A stretch of 64,000 bases of DNA from Micromonospora alfalfae. Lineage in GTDB: Bacteria > Actinomycetota > Actinomycetes > Mycobacteriales > Micromonosporaceae. Made by a program: the position numbers and the translations under genes. A model generated the notes under the pieces. It saw only the letters and a list, made by a program, of their open reading frames with translations. It made no database searches and had not been told where the DNA came from. Shown piece after piece: positions 17,927 through 26,653 of this stretch (positions are counted from its first letter, which is position 1; every line of letters starts with the position of its first letter). The stretch is from positions 62,001-126,000 of the forward strand of contig NZ_JAKKFH010000012.1 of NCBI RefSeq assembly GCF_022230925.1, written 5' to 3'.

Positions 17927-19003
17927 ATGTATGGCAACGACTTCTCCGCCCCGAACGGCGCCACCGACGAGGCATCCGGCGGCCTGCTGGGCGAGGTCGA
18001 GGCCGCCGAGGCTGAGCTGCGGGCAGCGGCCGCGCGCGGGCGGCGTGGCGGGCCCGCGCCGGACGAGGACCTGGCGGCGTACTTCGCCGAGGTCGTCGAC
18101 GCCGAGCAGAAGATCGAGCCCCGCGACTGGATGCCCGACGCGTACCGGCGGACGCTGATCCGGCAGATCGCCCAGCACGCCCACTCCGAGATCATCGGCA
18201 TGCAGCCGGAGGGCAACTGGATCAGTCGGGCGCCGTCGCTCAAGCGCAAGGCGATCCTGCTGGCCAAGGTGCAGGACGAGGCGGGTCACGGCCTCTACCT
18301 CTACGCCGCCGCCGAGACCCTCGGCATCAGCCGCGACGAGCTGGTCCAACTGCTGCTCGACGGCCGCCAGAAGTACAGCTCGATCTTCAACTACCCCACC
18401 CTCAGCTGGGCCGACGTTGGCGCCATCGGGTGGTTGGTGGACGGTGCGGCGATCGTCAACCAGGTGCCGCTCTGCCGCTGCTCGTACGGCCCGTACGCCC
18501 GCGCGATGATCCGGGTCTGCAAGGAGGAGTCGTTCCACCAGCGGCAGGGCTACGAGATCCTGCACACCCTGGCGCACGGCACCCCCGCCCAGCAGGCGAT
18601 GGCCCAGGACTCCGTGGACCGTTGGTGGTACCCGTCGCTGGCCATGTTCGGCCCGCCGGACGGCGACTCCACGCACTCCGCCCAGTCGATGGCCTGGAAG
18701 ATCAAGCGCTTCTCGAACGACGATCTGCGCCAGCGCTTCGTCGACATGTGCGTCCAGCAGGCCGAGATCCTCGGGCTGCGCATCCCCGACGCCGACCTGC
18801 GCTGGAACGACGAGCGGCAGGCGTACGACTACACCCAGCCGGACTATGACGAGCTGATGCAGGTGATCTCCGGCGACGGGCCGTGCAACAGGGAGCGGAT
18901 GGCCCACCGCCGGGCCGCGCACGCCGACGGCGCCTGGGTACGCGAGGCCGCCGCGGCATACGCCGCGAAGCGGGCGGGACAGAAGGAGACGGTGGCCGCG
19001 TGA
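17927..19003 (+). CDS. paaA: 1,2-phenylacetyl-CoA epoxidase, catalytic subunit A
   Basis: A 358-residue diiron oxygenase subunit. PaaABCE converts phenylacetyl-CoA to its ring-1,2-epoxide using O2 and NADPH. Iron-ligand motifs are visible as [14 protein letters not shown] and [13 protein letters not shown], plus the PaaA-specific [20 protein letters not shown] 17927 gives the family length and starts YGNDF; a longer in-frame start 26 codons upstream is unlikely. The gene leads an operon paaA-B-C-D-E with overlapping or nearly overlapping genes, so it is the entry to aerobic phenylacetate degradation. Ring-opening and beta-oxidation genes are not in the window. Confidence 0.93.
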   Translation: MYGNDFSAPNGATDEASGGLLGEVEAAEAELRAAAARGRRGGPAPDEDLAAYFAEVVDAEQKIEPRDWMPDAYRRTLIRQIAQHAHSEIIGMQPEGNWISRAPSLKRKAILLAKVQDEAGHGLYLYAAAETLGISRDELVQLLLDGRQKYSSIFNYPTLSWADVGAIGWLVDGAAIVNQVPLCRCSYGPYARAMIRVCKEESFHQRQGYEILHTLAHGTPAQQAMAQDSVDRWWYPSLAMFGPPDGDSTHSAQSMAWKIKRFSNDDLRQRFVDMCVQQAEILGLRIPDADLRWNDERQAYDYTQPDYDELMQVISGDGPCNRERMAHRRAAHADGAWVREAAAAYAAKRAGQKETVAA

Positions 19004-19035
19004 GCGAGCGTAGCGAGCAAGCCAAGCAACCCGGC
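19000..19035 (+). repeat. Junction repeat element, copy 1 (paaA-paaB)
   Basis: Begins GTGAGCGAGCGTAGCGAGC, whose TGA is the paaA stop, and fills the paaA-paaB gap. It belongs to the same family as six further junctions in the window but is short and lacks the 3' Shine-Dalgarno part. Confidence 0.6.
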
Positions 19036-19320
19036 ATGACGAGTCATTCGCCTCTGTGGGAGGTCTTCGTACGGGCCCGGCGTGGGCTGTCGCACACGCA
19101 CGTCGGCAGCCTGCACGCCCCCGACGCCGAGCTTGCCCTGCGCAACGCCCGCGACCTCTACACCCGCCGCCAGGAGGGTGTGTCGATCTGGGTGGTGCCG
19201 GCCGGCGCGATCACCGCGTCCAGCCCGGACGAGAAGGACGCCTTCTTCGACCCGGCCGCCGACAAGGTCTACCGCCATCCCACCTTCTACGAGGTGCCGG
19301 ACGGGGTGGCCCACCTGTGA
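19036..19320 (+). CDS. paaB: 1,2-phenylacetyl-CoA epoxidase, subunit B
   Basis: A 94-residue protein, the usual PaaB length. Family landmarks are PLWEVFVRARRGLSHTHVGSLHAPDAELALRNARDLYTRR in part, then SIWVVPA and FFDPAADKVYRHPTFYEVPDGV. PaaB bridges PaaAC heterodimers in the epoxidase. ATG 19036 matches the family N-terminus, but a GTG at 19000 overlapping the paaA stop has the better ribosome-binding site (AAGGAG) and would add twelve repeat-derived residues. Its stop overlaps the GTG start of paaC. Confidence 0.9.
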   Translation: MTSHSPLWEVFVRARRGLSHTHVGSLHAPDAELALRNARDLYTRRQEGVSIWVVPAGAITASSPDEKDAFFDPAADKVYRHPTFYEVPDGVAHL

Positions 19321-20042
19321 ACGGGCCCTTCGACTTCACCCTCTCCCTCGCCGACGACGCGTTGATCGCGGCCCAGCGGCTGGCCGAGTGGACCACCCGC
19401 GCGCCGGAGATGGAAGAGGACATCGCGCTGGCCAACATCGCCCTCGACCAGCTCGGCGCGGCGCGCCTGCTGCTGTCGTACGCGGGCGAGCTGGAGGGCG
19501 CCGGCCGCGACGAGGACGCGCTGGCGTACCTGCGCGACGACCGCGAGTTCCGCAACGTGCTCCTGGTCGAGCTGCCCAACGACGACTTCGCGGTGACGAT
19601 GGCCAAGCTGTTCTTCCTGGCGGCGTACCAACTGCCGCTGTACACGGCGCTGGCCGGCTGTGCGGACGAGCGGTTGGCCGCGATCGGCGCGAAGGCGCGC
19701 AAGGAGTCGGCGTACCACCTGGACCATGGCGCGCTGTGGGTGAAGCGGCTCGGTGACGGCACCGAGGAGTCGCATCGTCGGATGCAGGCGGCCGTCGACC
19801 AGGTGTGGCCGTACACCCACGAGTTGTTCGTCGCGGACCCGGCGGCGCCGGTCGACCCGGCCACCCTGCGGCCGGCGTTCGACGAGGTCGTCGGCCCGGT
19901 GCTGGCCGAGGCGACGCTCACCCAGCCGGGTGGTGCCTGGGCCCCCGCCGGTGGGCGGGCCGGTGTGCACACCGAGCACCTGGCCTACCTGCTCGCCGAG
20001 ATGCAGGTGCTGCACCGAGCCCACCCCGGAGCGAAGTGGTGA
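19317..20042 (+). CDS. paaC: 1,2-phenylacetyl-CoA epoxidase, structural subunit C
   Basis: A 241-residue ferritin-like helical protein that pairs with PaaA in the epoxidase but does not itself hold the catalytic diiron site. Family features: LADDALIAAQRLAEWTTRAP at the start, EEDIALANIALDQLGAARLLL, and KESAYHLDHGALWVKRLGDG. GTG start overlaps the paaB stop (GTGA), and its stop overlaps the paaD start, so the operon is translationally coupled throughout. Confidence 0.92.
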   Translation: MNGPFDFTLSLADDALIAAQRLAEWTTRAPEMEEDIALANIALDQLGAARLLLSYAGELEGAGRDEDALAYLRDDREFRNVLLVELPNDDFAVTMAKLFFLAAYQLPLYTALAGCADERLAAIGAKARKESAYHLDHGALWVKRLGDGTEESHRRMQAAVDQVWPYTHELFVADPAAPVDPATLRPAFDEVVGPVLAEATLTQPGGAWAPAGGRAGVHTEHLAYLLAEMQVLHRAHPGAKW

Positions 20043-20075
20043 GCGCGAGGAGCGCGAGCCCCACCATCGCGAACG
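20039..20075 (+). repeat. Junction repeat element, copy 2 (paaC-paaD), read as coding sequence
   Basis: GTGAGCGCGAGGAGCGCGAG followed by CCCCACCATCGCGAACG matches the junction element seen between nuo genes. Here the GTG is used as the paaD start, so the element encodes the first dozen PaaD residues (VSARSASPTIANA). Confidence 0.65.
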
Positions 20076-20560
20076 CCACCGGCAGGGCGAGCGCACGGCA
20101 GGCCGCCGCGAGCGTCGTGGACCCGGAGATCCGGGTCATCACCATCGACGAGCTGGGCATCCTGCGCGCGGTCGACGAGGATCCGGCCAGTGGGCGGGTC
20201 ACCGTCACCATCACCCCGACCTACACCGGCTGCCCGGCGATGGACGTGATCCGGGCCGACATCCGCCGCGCGCTCGCCGCTGCCGGCCACCCGGACGCGG
20301 AGGTCCGGACCGTCTACAGCCCACCGTGGAGCACCGACTGGATCTCCGAGGGTGGGCGGGCCAAGCTCGCCGCCGCCGGGATCGCCCCGCCGGCCCCGGT
20401 GGGCACCGCCGGCGTCGTGTCGCTGACGCTCGCGGTCCGCTGCCCGCAGTGTGGCTCGCCGGAGACCGAGCAGGTCAGCCGGTTCGGCTCCACCGCCTGC
20501 AAGGCACTGTGGCGGTGCCGTTCCTGCTCCGAACCCTTCGACCACCTGAAGGCGCTGTGA
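20039..20560 (+). CDS. paaD: Phenylacetyl-CoA epoxidase maturation protein D
   Basis: A 173-residue protein of the PaaD/SufT-like (MIP18/DUF59) family that helps assemble the iron-sulfur cluster of PaaE. The DUF59 core runs VVDPEIRVITIDELGILR to TPTYTGCPAMDVIRADI, and the C-terminus carries a zinc-like set RCPQCGS...CKALWRCRSC and ends in FDHLKAL, as in other PaaD proteins. The GTG start overlaps the paaC stop; the first ~25 residues look unrelated to the family and are partly encoded by the junction repeat. Confidence 0.9.
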   Translation: MSARSASPTIANATGRASARQAAASVVDPEIRVITIDELGILRAVDEDPASGRVTVTITPTYTGCPAMDVIRADIRRALAAAGHPDAEVRTVYSPPWSTDWISEGGRAKLAAAGIAPPAPVGTAGVVSLTLAVRCPQCGSPETEQVSRFGSTACKALWRCRSCSEPFDHLKAL

Positions 20561-21666
20561 CTGTCACCATCACCCGCCCGGTTCGCCGCCGGCCGGTTTT
20601 CCACCCGTTGTCCGTAGCCGCCGTCGACCGGCTCACCGACGACTCCGTGGCGGTCACCTTCGCCGTACCCGAGGAACTGCGGGAAACCTTCGCGTTCCGC
20701 GCGGGCCAGCACCTCACAGTGCGGCGAGCCGCCGAGGACGGCGCCGACGTGCGCCGGTCGTACTCGATCTGCTCCACCCCCGACGACCTGGCCCGGCACG
20801 GCCGGTTGCGGATCGGGGTGCGGGAGATCCCCGGCGGCGCGTTCTCGGCGTTCGCCTGCGGGGCGCTGCGCGGCGGCGACACCGTCGAGGTGCTGCCGCC
20901 GCTGGGCACCTTCACCACGGCGTTCGCGCCGGACCGGGTGCGGCACTACGGCGCTGTCGTCGCCGGCTCCGGCATCACGCCGGTGCTCGGGCTGGTAGCG
21001 ACCGCCCTGGCCGTCGAACCGGCCAGCACCTTCACACTGGTGTACGGCAACCGCACGGCGAACACTGTGATGTTCGCCGAGGAGTTGGCCGACCTGAAGG
21101 ACAGCTACCCGACCCGGTTGCACCTGGTGCACGTCCTCTCCCGGGAACAGGGCGAGTCGCCGCTGCTCTCCGGTCGGATCGACGCCGAGCGGCTGGGCCG
21201 GTTGCTGGGCACCATCGTGCCGGGCGACCTGATCGAGGAGTGGTTCCTCTGCGGCCCGTACGGCATGGTGGTCGACGTCCGGGACGTGCTCACCGCACGC
21301 GGGCTGCCCGAGTCGGCGGTGCACACCGAGTTGTTCCACGTCGACACGCCGCCGGAGCCGGTCCGTCGACCCGTCGACCAGGCGGGCGCCGGGGCCGAGG
21401 TGACCATCGTGCTGGACGGCCGGTCGTCGAGCTTCACGATGGGTCGCGAGGAACGGGTGCTGGACGCCGCGCTCAAGGTGCGGGGCGAGCTGCCGTACGC
21501 CTGCAAGGGTGGCGTCTGCTCGACCTGCAAGGCGAAGGTCGTCGACGGCGCTGTCACGATGGCCCGCAACTACGCGTTGGAGCCCGACGAACTGGCCGCC
21601 GGCTACGTGCTGACCTGCCAGTCCAGCCCGACCACCGACAAGCTCACCGTCGACTACGACGCATGA
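20557..21666 (+). CDS. paaE: Phenylacetyl-CoA epoxidase reductase subunit E
   Basis: A 369-residue reductase that passes electrons from NADPH to PaaAC. Order of domains: FAD-binding (RRSYSICS around residue 68), NAD(P)-binding (VVAGSGITPVLGL and FLCGPYGMV) and a C-terminal plant-type [2Fe-2S] ferredoxin domain with CKGGVCSTCKAKV and a final CQS. GTG start overlaps the paaD stop; its stop overlaps the next gene (ATGA). Confidence 0.92.
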   Translation: MTVTITRPVRRRPVFHPLSVAAVDRLTDDSVAVTFAVPEELRETFAFRAGQHLTVRRAAEDGADVRRSYSICSTPDDLARHGRLRIGVREIPGGAFSAFACGALRGGDTVEVLPPLGTFTTAFAPDRVRHYGAVVAGSGITPVLGLVATALAVEPASTFTLVYGNRTANTVMFAEELADLKDSYPTRLHLVHVLSREQGESPLLSGRIDAERLGRLLGTIVPGDLIEEWFLCGPYGMVVDVRDVLTARGLPESAVHTELFHVDTPPEPVRRPVDQAGAGAEVTIVLDGRSSSFTMGREERVLDAALKVRGELPYACKGGVCSTCKAKVVDGAVTMARNYALEPDELAAGYVLTCQSSPTTDKLTVDYDA

Positions 21667-22064
21667 CGACGCCGAACGACAGGGAGTTCGTCGAGCGGTT
21701 CGCCGAGGTCGCCGGGGGACGGCGGCCGACCGGCTACGTGGAGGGGTGGGAGCAGTTCGTCGAGTTCTGCGAGGCGGGCTATCACGACAACCTCGACGAG
21801 TACTGGTTCGACCTCAGCGTCCGCGACGCCATCGAACGGGTGCTGACCGACGAACGGCTGTCCGGCTTTCCGCAGATGGGGTGGGTCCGGGAGCGGATCG
21901 AGGCGGCGGACGAGCGGTTCCGCGCGGTGCTCTCCGCGCGGCCGATGCCGGGGCGCTCCGAGCAGCCGTGGTGGCAGGCGTACATGCCGGCGTGGGCGGG
22001 GCCGGAGTTCGCGGCGGAGCTGCGCGGCACCTACGGCGTCCACGTCGAGGTACGCGAAGACTGA
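21663..22064 (+). CDS. Small hypothetical protein at the end of the paa operon
   Basis: A 133-residue acidic, Trp/Tyr/Glu-rich protein (EGWEQFVEFCEAGYHDNLDEYWFDLSVRD in part). It looks soluble and mostly helical, with no recognised motif. The ATG overlaps the paaE stop (ATGA), so it is translated with the paa genes, but the gene is not a standard paa component. It could be unrelated to phenylacetate. Confidence 0.65.
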   Translation: MTTPNDREFVERFAEVAGGRRPTGYVEGWEQFVEFCEAGYHDNLDEYWFDLSVRDAIERVLTDERLSGFPQMGWVRERIEAADERFRAVLSARPMPGRSEQPWWQAYMPAWAGPEFAAELRGTYGVHVEVRED

Positions 22065-22122
22065 CGGCTGTGGGACGTGCCGCACCCGGCGGGGTCCGGC
22101 GGTCGAGTCGGGTGGGCCGACG

Positions 22123-22134
22123 TAGGCTCGGGGT
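22123..22134 (+). promoter_or_regulatory. Putative -10 of a leaderless mqnC promoter
   Basis: TAGGCT followed by six bases and the GTG start of mqnC. No ribosome-binding site is present between them, which supports a leaderless transcript. Confidence 0.45.
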
Positions 22135-23325
22135 GTGACGGTGAGCCGGGAGATCGACGACATCCTGCAGCGTGGCGCTGACGGCGGGCGGATCACGCCC
22201 GAGGAGGCGCTGCTGCTCTACACCGAGGCGCCCTTCCACGCGTTGGGCGAGGCGGCGGACGCGGTGCGTCGGCGGCGCTACCCGGACAACGTCGTCACCT
22301 ACCTGATCGACCGCAACATCAACTACACGAACGTCTGCGTGACGGCGTGCAAGTTCTGCGCGTTCTACCGGGCGCCCAAGCACACGGAAGGGTGGACCCA
22401 CCCGACCGAGGAGATCCTGCGCCGCTGCGGCGAGGCGGTCGAGCTGGGCGCCACCCAGGTGATGCTCCAGGGCGGGCACCACCCGGACTACGGCGTGGAG
22501 TACTACGAGGAGCTGTTCTCCTCGGTCAAGCAGGCGTACCCGCAGTTGGTCATCCACTCGATCGGCCCCAGCGAGATCCTGCACATGGCCAAGGTCTCCG
22601 GGGTGAGCCTGGACGAGGCCATCGCCCGGATCAAGACCGCCGGGCTGGACTCGATCGCCGGCGCCGGCGCGGAGATGCTGCCCGAGCGGCCCCGCAAGGC
22701 GATCGCCCCGCTCAAGGAGTCGGGCGAGCGCTGGCTGGAGGTCATGGAGCTGGCCCACCGGCAGGGCATCGAGTCGACCGCCACCATGATGATGGGCACC
22801 GGCGAGACGCACGCCGAGCGGATCGAGCACCTGCGCATGATCCGTGACGTGCAGGACCGCACCCGCGGTTTCCGGTCCTTCATTCCGTGGACGTACCAGC
22901 CGGAGAACAACCACCTCAAGGGCCGCACCCAGGCGACCACCCTGGAATACCTGCGGCTGGTCGCGGTGGCCCGGCTCTTCTTCGAGACCGTGCCGCACCT
23001 GCAGGCGTCCTGGTTGACCACCGGCAAGGACGTCGGGCAGCTCGCGCTGCACATGGGCGTGGACGACCTCGGCTCGATCATGCTGGAGGAGAACGTCATC
23101 TCCTCCGCCGGTGCCCGGCACCGCTCCAACCTGCACGAGCTGATCGGCATGATCCGCTCGGCGGACCGGATCCCGGCGCAGCGCGACACCCTCTACAACC
23201 GGCTCGCCGTGCACCACACGCCGGCCGACGACCCGACCGATGAGCGGGTGGTCTCGCACTTCTCCTCGATCGCGCTGCCCGGCGGCGGCGCGGGTCGATC
23301 CCTGCCCCTGGTGGACGTCAGCTGA
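22135..23325 (+). CDS. mqnC: Cyclic dehypoxanthinyl futalosine synthase
   Basis: A 396-residue radical SAM enzyme that cyclises dehypoxanthine futalosine in menaquinone synthesis. The [4Fe-4S]/SAM motif is CVTACKFCAFYR (CxxxCxxC), preceded by INYTNV. Other MqnC features are MLQGGHHPDYGVEYYEELF, IHSIGPSEI and the C-terminal GVDDLGSIMLEENVISSAGA. The MqnE paralogue differs in these regions, so MqnC is preferred. GTG start lies six bases after a -10-like TAGGCT. The gene is monocistronic in appearance, with a 374-bp gap downstream. Confidence 0.93.
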   Translation: MTVSREIDDILQRGADGGRITPEEALLLYTEAPFHALGEAADAVRRRRYPDNVVTYLIDRNINYTNVCVTACKFCAFYRAPKHTEGWTHPTEEILRRCGEAVELGATQVMLQGGHHPDYGVEYYEELFSSVKQAYPQLVIHSIGPSEILHMAKVSGVSLDEAIARIKTAGLDSIAGAGAEMLPERPRKAIAPLKESGERWLEVMELAHRQGIESTATMMMGTGETHAERIEHLRMIRDVQDRTRGFRSFIPWTYQPENNHLKGRTQATTLEYLRLVAVARLFFETVPHLQASWLTTGKDVGQLALHMGVDDLGSIMLEENVISSAGARHRSNLHELIGMIRSADRIPAQRDTLYNRLAVHHTPADDPTDERVVSHFSSIALPGGGAGRSLPLVDVS

Positions 23326-23699
23326 CTGTCGGCACCCGGCCGTTCGGCTGATAGACGCTCATGCTCCCGCCGGATCACCCCGGCGGTACGGGTGGTCCCC
23401 GCCGCCGCAGCGTCAGCCTCTCCGGTGCGGGGCTGGTGGAGATGATCGTCGGCGGCTAGCGTCCCGGCTCATATCCGTCGCCACCATCGACGGAAGAGGC
23501 TGTCCTCCATCGGCCCGCTGCGGGTCGTTCATATAACGCACGGCAGTACGGGCGGGATGGGTGACCATCCCGCCCGTACTGTCTGCCCAGCTCGGACCGG
23601 ACGGATGAAAACGGCTCCGCCTGCTGGCGTGGCAGATCGGCCTCCGATAACGTCCGCTCGTTCCGCAACCATTCTTTCTTCCCTACCCCCGGGGGACTG
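23326..23699. other. Intergenic region between mqnC and the LPVTG protein gene
   Basis: 374 bases with no supported gene. It holds a strong hairpin (23545-23580), a TATAAC hexamer at 23532-23537 just ahead of it, and a pyrimidine-rich leader before the next ATG. The region should contain the mqnC terminator and the promoter of the surface-protein gene. Confidence 0.55.
23545..23580. terminator. 16-bp perfect hairpin with GTGA tetraloop
   Basis: AGTACGGGCGGGATGG pairs perfectly with CCATCCCGCCCGTACT around GTGA. There is no T-tract. It lies 220 bp after mqnC and 120 bp before the next gene, and a TATAAC hexamer precedes it, so a small transcript or attenuation are alternatives to plain termination. 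Confidence 0.6.
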
Positions 23700-25331
23700 A
23701 TGACAGCGTTCCACCGCTCGACGCTGGTACGCGCCAGTGTCGTGGCGCTGCTCGCGGCCGGCGGCATCGCCGCCGTGGCCGCTCCAGTGCTGGCGGCCGA
23801 GGAGGCCGACCTGGCCCTGGTGCCGCTCAGCTACAACCTGGCCAAGGGTGTGACGGAGGCCAAGAGCAAGCCGTTCAAGTTCTCGGTCGACAACACCCGG
23901 AGCAAGGAAGACGCCAAGGGTGTCAGTTACACAGTGGACACCAGCAAGCTGAAGACGAACAAGGTGCGGGTCGTGGTGCCCGACGGTTGCCGGGTGAACG
24001 GCAAGAAGTTCACCTGCCGCCTCGGCGACCTGGCCGCCGGCACCAGCGAGGACTTCGGTATCCCGATCTTCTCCACCGGTGGCAAGGGTGACGCCGGCAC
24101 TCTGGTGGTCACCATCCGCTCGGCCACCGAGGACCCGAACGAGGACGACAACAAGGTCGAGCACGACATCACCGTCACCGAGCCCGGATACGACCTGACC
24201 AGTTGGGTGCAGGACGTCAACGCGAACGTCGTGGTGAACGGCGTCAACGGCGACGACCCCGACCTTCGGCCGGTGCGGCCGGGCGAGACGGTGCCGGTCG
24301 ACTGGGCGGTCTACAACGACGGCAGCCGCAAGGCCACCGGCCTCGCCTACGTGTTGACCCTCCCGGCGGGCGTCACCTTCGATACCCTGCCGGACACGTG
24401 CACCACGCAGACCTTCGGCGTCGCTCAGGCGCTCTGCCAGGACGACGGCGCGGTGATCCGGCCCGGTGACTACTACACCGCGGACATCAAGGTGACAGTC
24501 GGCAAGGACGTCACCGAGCCCGTGCTGCGGGTCGGCGAGCTGGTGGCGCACGGCCTGGACGTGGCAGCCGGCAGGCCCGAGGAGCAGCCGCGGCGGGCCA
24601 ACACCGCCCAGCGGAAGGCTTTCACCGAGATCGACGAGGGCGACAACCAGGCGATCTTCGACGTCTTCGTCGACCTGGCCGTCGACCCGACGCCGACGCC
24701 CACGCCCACTGTCACCCCGACCGAGTCGCCGACGCCGACGCCGACTGTCACCCCGACCGAGTCGCCGACGCCGACGCCGACTGTCACGCCGACGGAGTCG
24801 CCGACCCCGACGGAGACGCCGACGCCGACGCCGACTGTCACCCCGACCGAGACGCCGACCCCGACGCCGACTGTCACGCCGACGCCGACTGTCACGCCGA
24901 CCGAGTCGCCGACGCCGACTGTCACCCCGACCGAGACGCCGACGGTCACGCCGACCGAGACGCCGACGGTCACGCCGACGCCGACGCCGACTGTCACGCC
25001 GACCGAGACGCCCACCGTCACCCCGACCCCGACCCCGACCCCGACGGAGAAGCCCACGCCGACGCCGACCGCGACGGAGACGCCGACGGCCACGCCGACG
25101 CCGATCCCCAGCGGTACGGCGACGCCGGGCACTACCGTCTCGCCGGGTGCCGGTGGTGGCTCCGCCGGTGGTGGCCCGGGCGGTGGCGGCCTGCCGGTGA
25201 CCGGTGTGCAGGTCGGGCTGATCGGCGGCATCGGCGTGATCATCCTGCTGGTGGGTGGGGCGCTGCTGGTGCTCACCCGTCGCCGCAAGGTGGTCCTGGT
25301 CTCGCCGACCGACGAGAAGTCGACCGACTGA
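23700..25331 (+). CDS. LPXTG-anchored surface protein with Thr/Pro repeat stalk
   Basis: A 543-residue exported protein. A Sec signal peptide ([20 protein letters not shown] region) ends near residue 33. Two DUF11/beta-sandwich-like modules follow (about 35-165 and 170-325), the second with [25 protein letters not shown] Thr/Pro stalk of about 140 residues spans the wall. The C-terminus is a sortase signal: LPVTG at 498, a hydrophobic helix and RRRK. It should be linked to peptidoglycan by a sortase not present in this window. Function is structural or adhesive by inference. A clear terminator follows. Confidence 0.85.
   Translation: MTAFHRSTLVRASVVALLAAGGIAAVAAPVLAAEEADLALVPLSYNLAKGVTEAKSKPFKFSVDNTRSKEDAKGVSYTVDTSKLKTNKVRVVVPDGCRVNGKKFTCRLGDLAAGTSEDFGIPIFSTGGKGDAGTLVVTIRSATEDPNEDDNKVEHDITVTEPGYDLTSWVQDVNANVVVNGVNGDDPDLRPVRPGETVPVDWAVYNDGSRKATGLAYVLTLPAGVTFDTLPDTCTTQTFGVAQALCQDDGAVIRPGDYYTADIKVTVGKDVTEPVLRVGELVAHGLDVAAGRPEEQPRRANTAQRKAFTEIDEGDNQAIFDVFVDLAVDPTPTPTPTVTPTESPTPTPTVTPTESPTPTPTVTPTESPTPTETPTPTPTVTPTETPTPTPTVTPTPTVTPTESPTPTVTPTETPTVTPTETPTVTPTPTPTVTPTETPTVTPTPTPTPTEKPTPTPTATETPTATPTPIPSGTATPGTTVSPGAGGGSAGGGPGGGGLPVTGVQVGLIGGIGVIILLVGGALLVLTRRRKVVLVSPTDEKSTD
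24687..25108 (+). repeat. Thr/Pro-coding tandem repeat tract
   Basis: Imperfect 36-bp-type units encoding [12 protein letters not shown] and variants, about 140 codons long, built from CCGACG/CCGACT hexamers. Such tracts are prone to length change by slippage. It encodes the stalk of the LPVTG protein. Confidence 0.9.
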
Positions 25332-25433
25332 CACCGGTGCCCTGACCAGCGGCGCGCAGACGAGGCGCGCCAGCGACGGGTGCGATGGCGAGAGGCGTCC
25401 TGACCGAGTTGTCACTGACGCGGGCACGACGCG

Positions 25434-25463
25434 AGGGCGGGGTGGGCGACCACCCCGCCCTTT
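25434..25463 (+). terminator. Rho-independent-like terminator after the LPVTG gene
   Basis: AGGGCGGGGTGG pairs perfectly with CCACCCCGCCCT around GCGA and is followed by TT. It ends about 65 bp before the menG start. Confidence 0.7.
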
Positions 25464-25529
25464 CGCGTACCGGGTGTGTGCCGCCCACCCAGCGAACGAG
25501 GGTTGGCGGGCGGCTGGCAGAGTGAGGGG

Positions 25530-26240
25530 GTGAGCCGTACCCCGCAGGGCCAGCGCGCCAGTCTGGACAAGCAGCCGCACGAGGTCGCCGCGATGTTCGA
25601 CGGCGTGGCAGAGCGTTACGACCTGACCAACACGGTGATCTCGCTGGGACAGGATCGTTCCTGGCGGCGGGCCACCCGGGCGGCGCTCGGGCTGCGGCCG
25701 GGTGAGCGGGTCCTGGACGTGGGGGCGGGCACCGGCGTTTCGACGCGCGAGCTGGCCCAGTCCGGGGCGTACGCGGTCGGGGTCGACCTGTCGCTGGGCA
25801 TGCTGCACACCGGTAAGCGGGCCCGGCCCGAGGTGCCGCTGCTGGCGGGGGACGCGCTGCGGCTGCCGTTCGCCGACGCCAGCTTCGACGCGGTGACCAT
25901 CTCGTTTGCGCTGCGCAACGTCAACGACACCGACGCGGCGCTGCGTGAGTTGGCCCGGGTGACCCGGCCGGGCGGCCGGCTGGTGGTTTGCGAGTTCAGC
26001 ACCCCGGTCAATCCGGTCTTCCGGACGGTCTACCTGTCGTACCTGATGCGGTCGCTGCCGGCGGTGGCCCGCACTGTGTCGAGCAACCCCGAGGCGTACG
26101 TGTATCTCGCCGAGTCGGTAAGGGCCTGGCCGGCGCAGTCCGCGCTGGCCGGCCGGGTGGCGGCGGCCGGGTGGGGGCGCGTGGCGTGGCGCAACCTGAC
26201 CGGTGGCGTGGTGGCCCTGCACCGGGGGATCCGCGAGTAG
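25530..26240 (+). CDS. menG: Demethylmenaquinone methyltransferase
   Basis: A 236-residue SAM methyltransferase of the UbiE/MenG family that adds the final ring methyl to make menaquinone. Motifs: [12 protein letters not shown] and [11 protein letters not shown] near the start, SAM-binding [15 protein letters not shown], the family signature [21 protein letters not shown] in part, and [15 protein letters not shown] start is preceded by GAGGGG. It stands between the surface-protein gene and a small gene, on the same strand as mqnA, mqnC and menJ. Since this organism uses the futalosine route, the substrate would be the demethylmenaquinone from that branch. Confidence 0.92.
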   Translation: MSRTPQGQRASLDKQPHEVAAMFDGVAERYDLTNTVISLGQDRSWRRATRAALGLRPGERVLDVGAGTGVSTRELAQSGAYAVGVDLSLGMLHTGKRARPEVPLLAGDALRLPFADASFDAVTISFALRNVNDTDAALRELARVTRPGGRLVVCEFSTPVNPVFRTVYLSYLMRSLPAVARTVSSNPEAYVYLAESVRAWPAQSALAGRVAAAGWGRVAWRNLTGGVVALHRGIRE

Positions 26241-26314
26241 CGGGGTACCGCACCCGCCCGGTACGGACATTATTCAGGTTTCGTTAATATCGGTCTTTAG
26301 TCCACTTTGCCCGG

Positions 26315-26327
26315 TACGCTCGATCGC
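26315..26327 (+). promoter_or_regulatory. Putative -10 of a leaderless promoter
   Basis: TACGCT, then seven bases, then the ATG of the 74-residue gene. The preceding 60 bases are unusually AT-rich for this genome (GTTAATATCGGTCTTTAG), as expected for a promoter. Confidence 0.45.
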
Positions 26328-26552
26328 ATGACCGGAGCAGACCCGGCGGACCCGGTGGCCGCCACCGACGACGACGCGGCCGAACTCATCTCCCAGTTGC
26401 GCGAGTTGGCCGGTGCCGACCCGGTGGAGGTCCGGCAGGTGGTCGCCGAGGTGTTGGCGGCTCTGGATCGGGCGGCGGGTGGGGCGCTCCGCGAGCATCT
26501 ACCGGAGACAATTCGGGTCGATGCGGGCCTGGACGCCTCCAGCCCGGCGTGA
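26328..26552 (+). CDS. Small acidic hypothetical protein
   Basis: A 74-residue acidic helical protein (DDDAAELISQLRELAGADPVEVRQV in part). No known motif. Support for a real gene comes from an AT-rich promoter with a -10 hexamer seven bases before the ATG and from high third-position GC. It precedes the menJ-nuo promoter region and might be a regulator or adaptor; this is speculation. Confidence 0.6.
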   Translation: MTGADPADPVAATDDDAAELISQLRELAGADPVEVRQVVAEVLAALDRAAGGALREHLPETIRVDAGLDASSPA

Positions 26553-26619
26553 CACCTGACCGCTGTGGACGGTGGTGAGCTGTCACATCGGCGAGTTAGG
26601 TACCCCTGATCCTGCGCTG

Positions 26620-26640
26620 GTATGACGCCGGTCATACACT
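26620..26640 (+). promoter_or_regulatory. Palindrome overlapping the menJ promoter -10
   Basis: GTATGAC-GCCG-GTCATAC is a perfect 7-bp inverted repeat. Its right arm runs into TACACT (26635-26640), a good -10 hexamer for menJ. It could bind a second regulator in addition to Rex. Confidence 0.5.
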
Positions 26641-26653
26641 CGTCCCGTCTGGC

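Noticed and set aside
24687..25108. Regular repeats that might suggest a CRISPR array
   Set aside because: Units are short, contiguous and in frame, encode Thr/Pro, and have no unique spacers.
23529..26270. A 913-codon minus-strand open frame opposite the LPVTG protein and menG
   Set aside because: It is an antisense shadow caused by high third-position GC and the Thr/Pro repeats; its Arg/Gly-run translation shows no domain, and both plus-strand genes are convincing.
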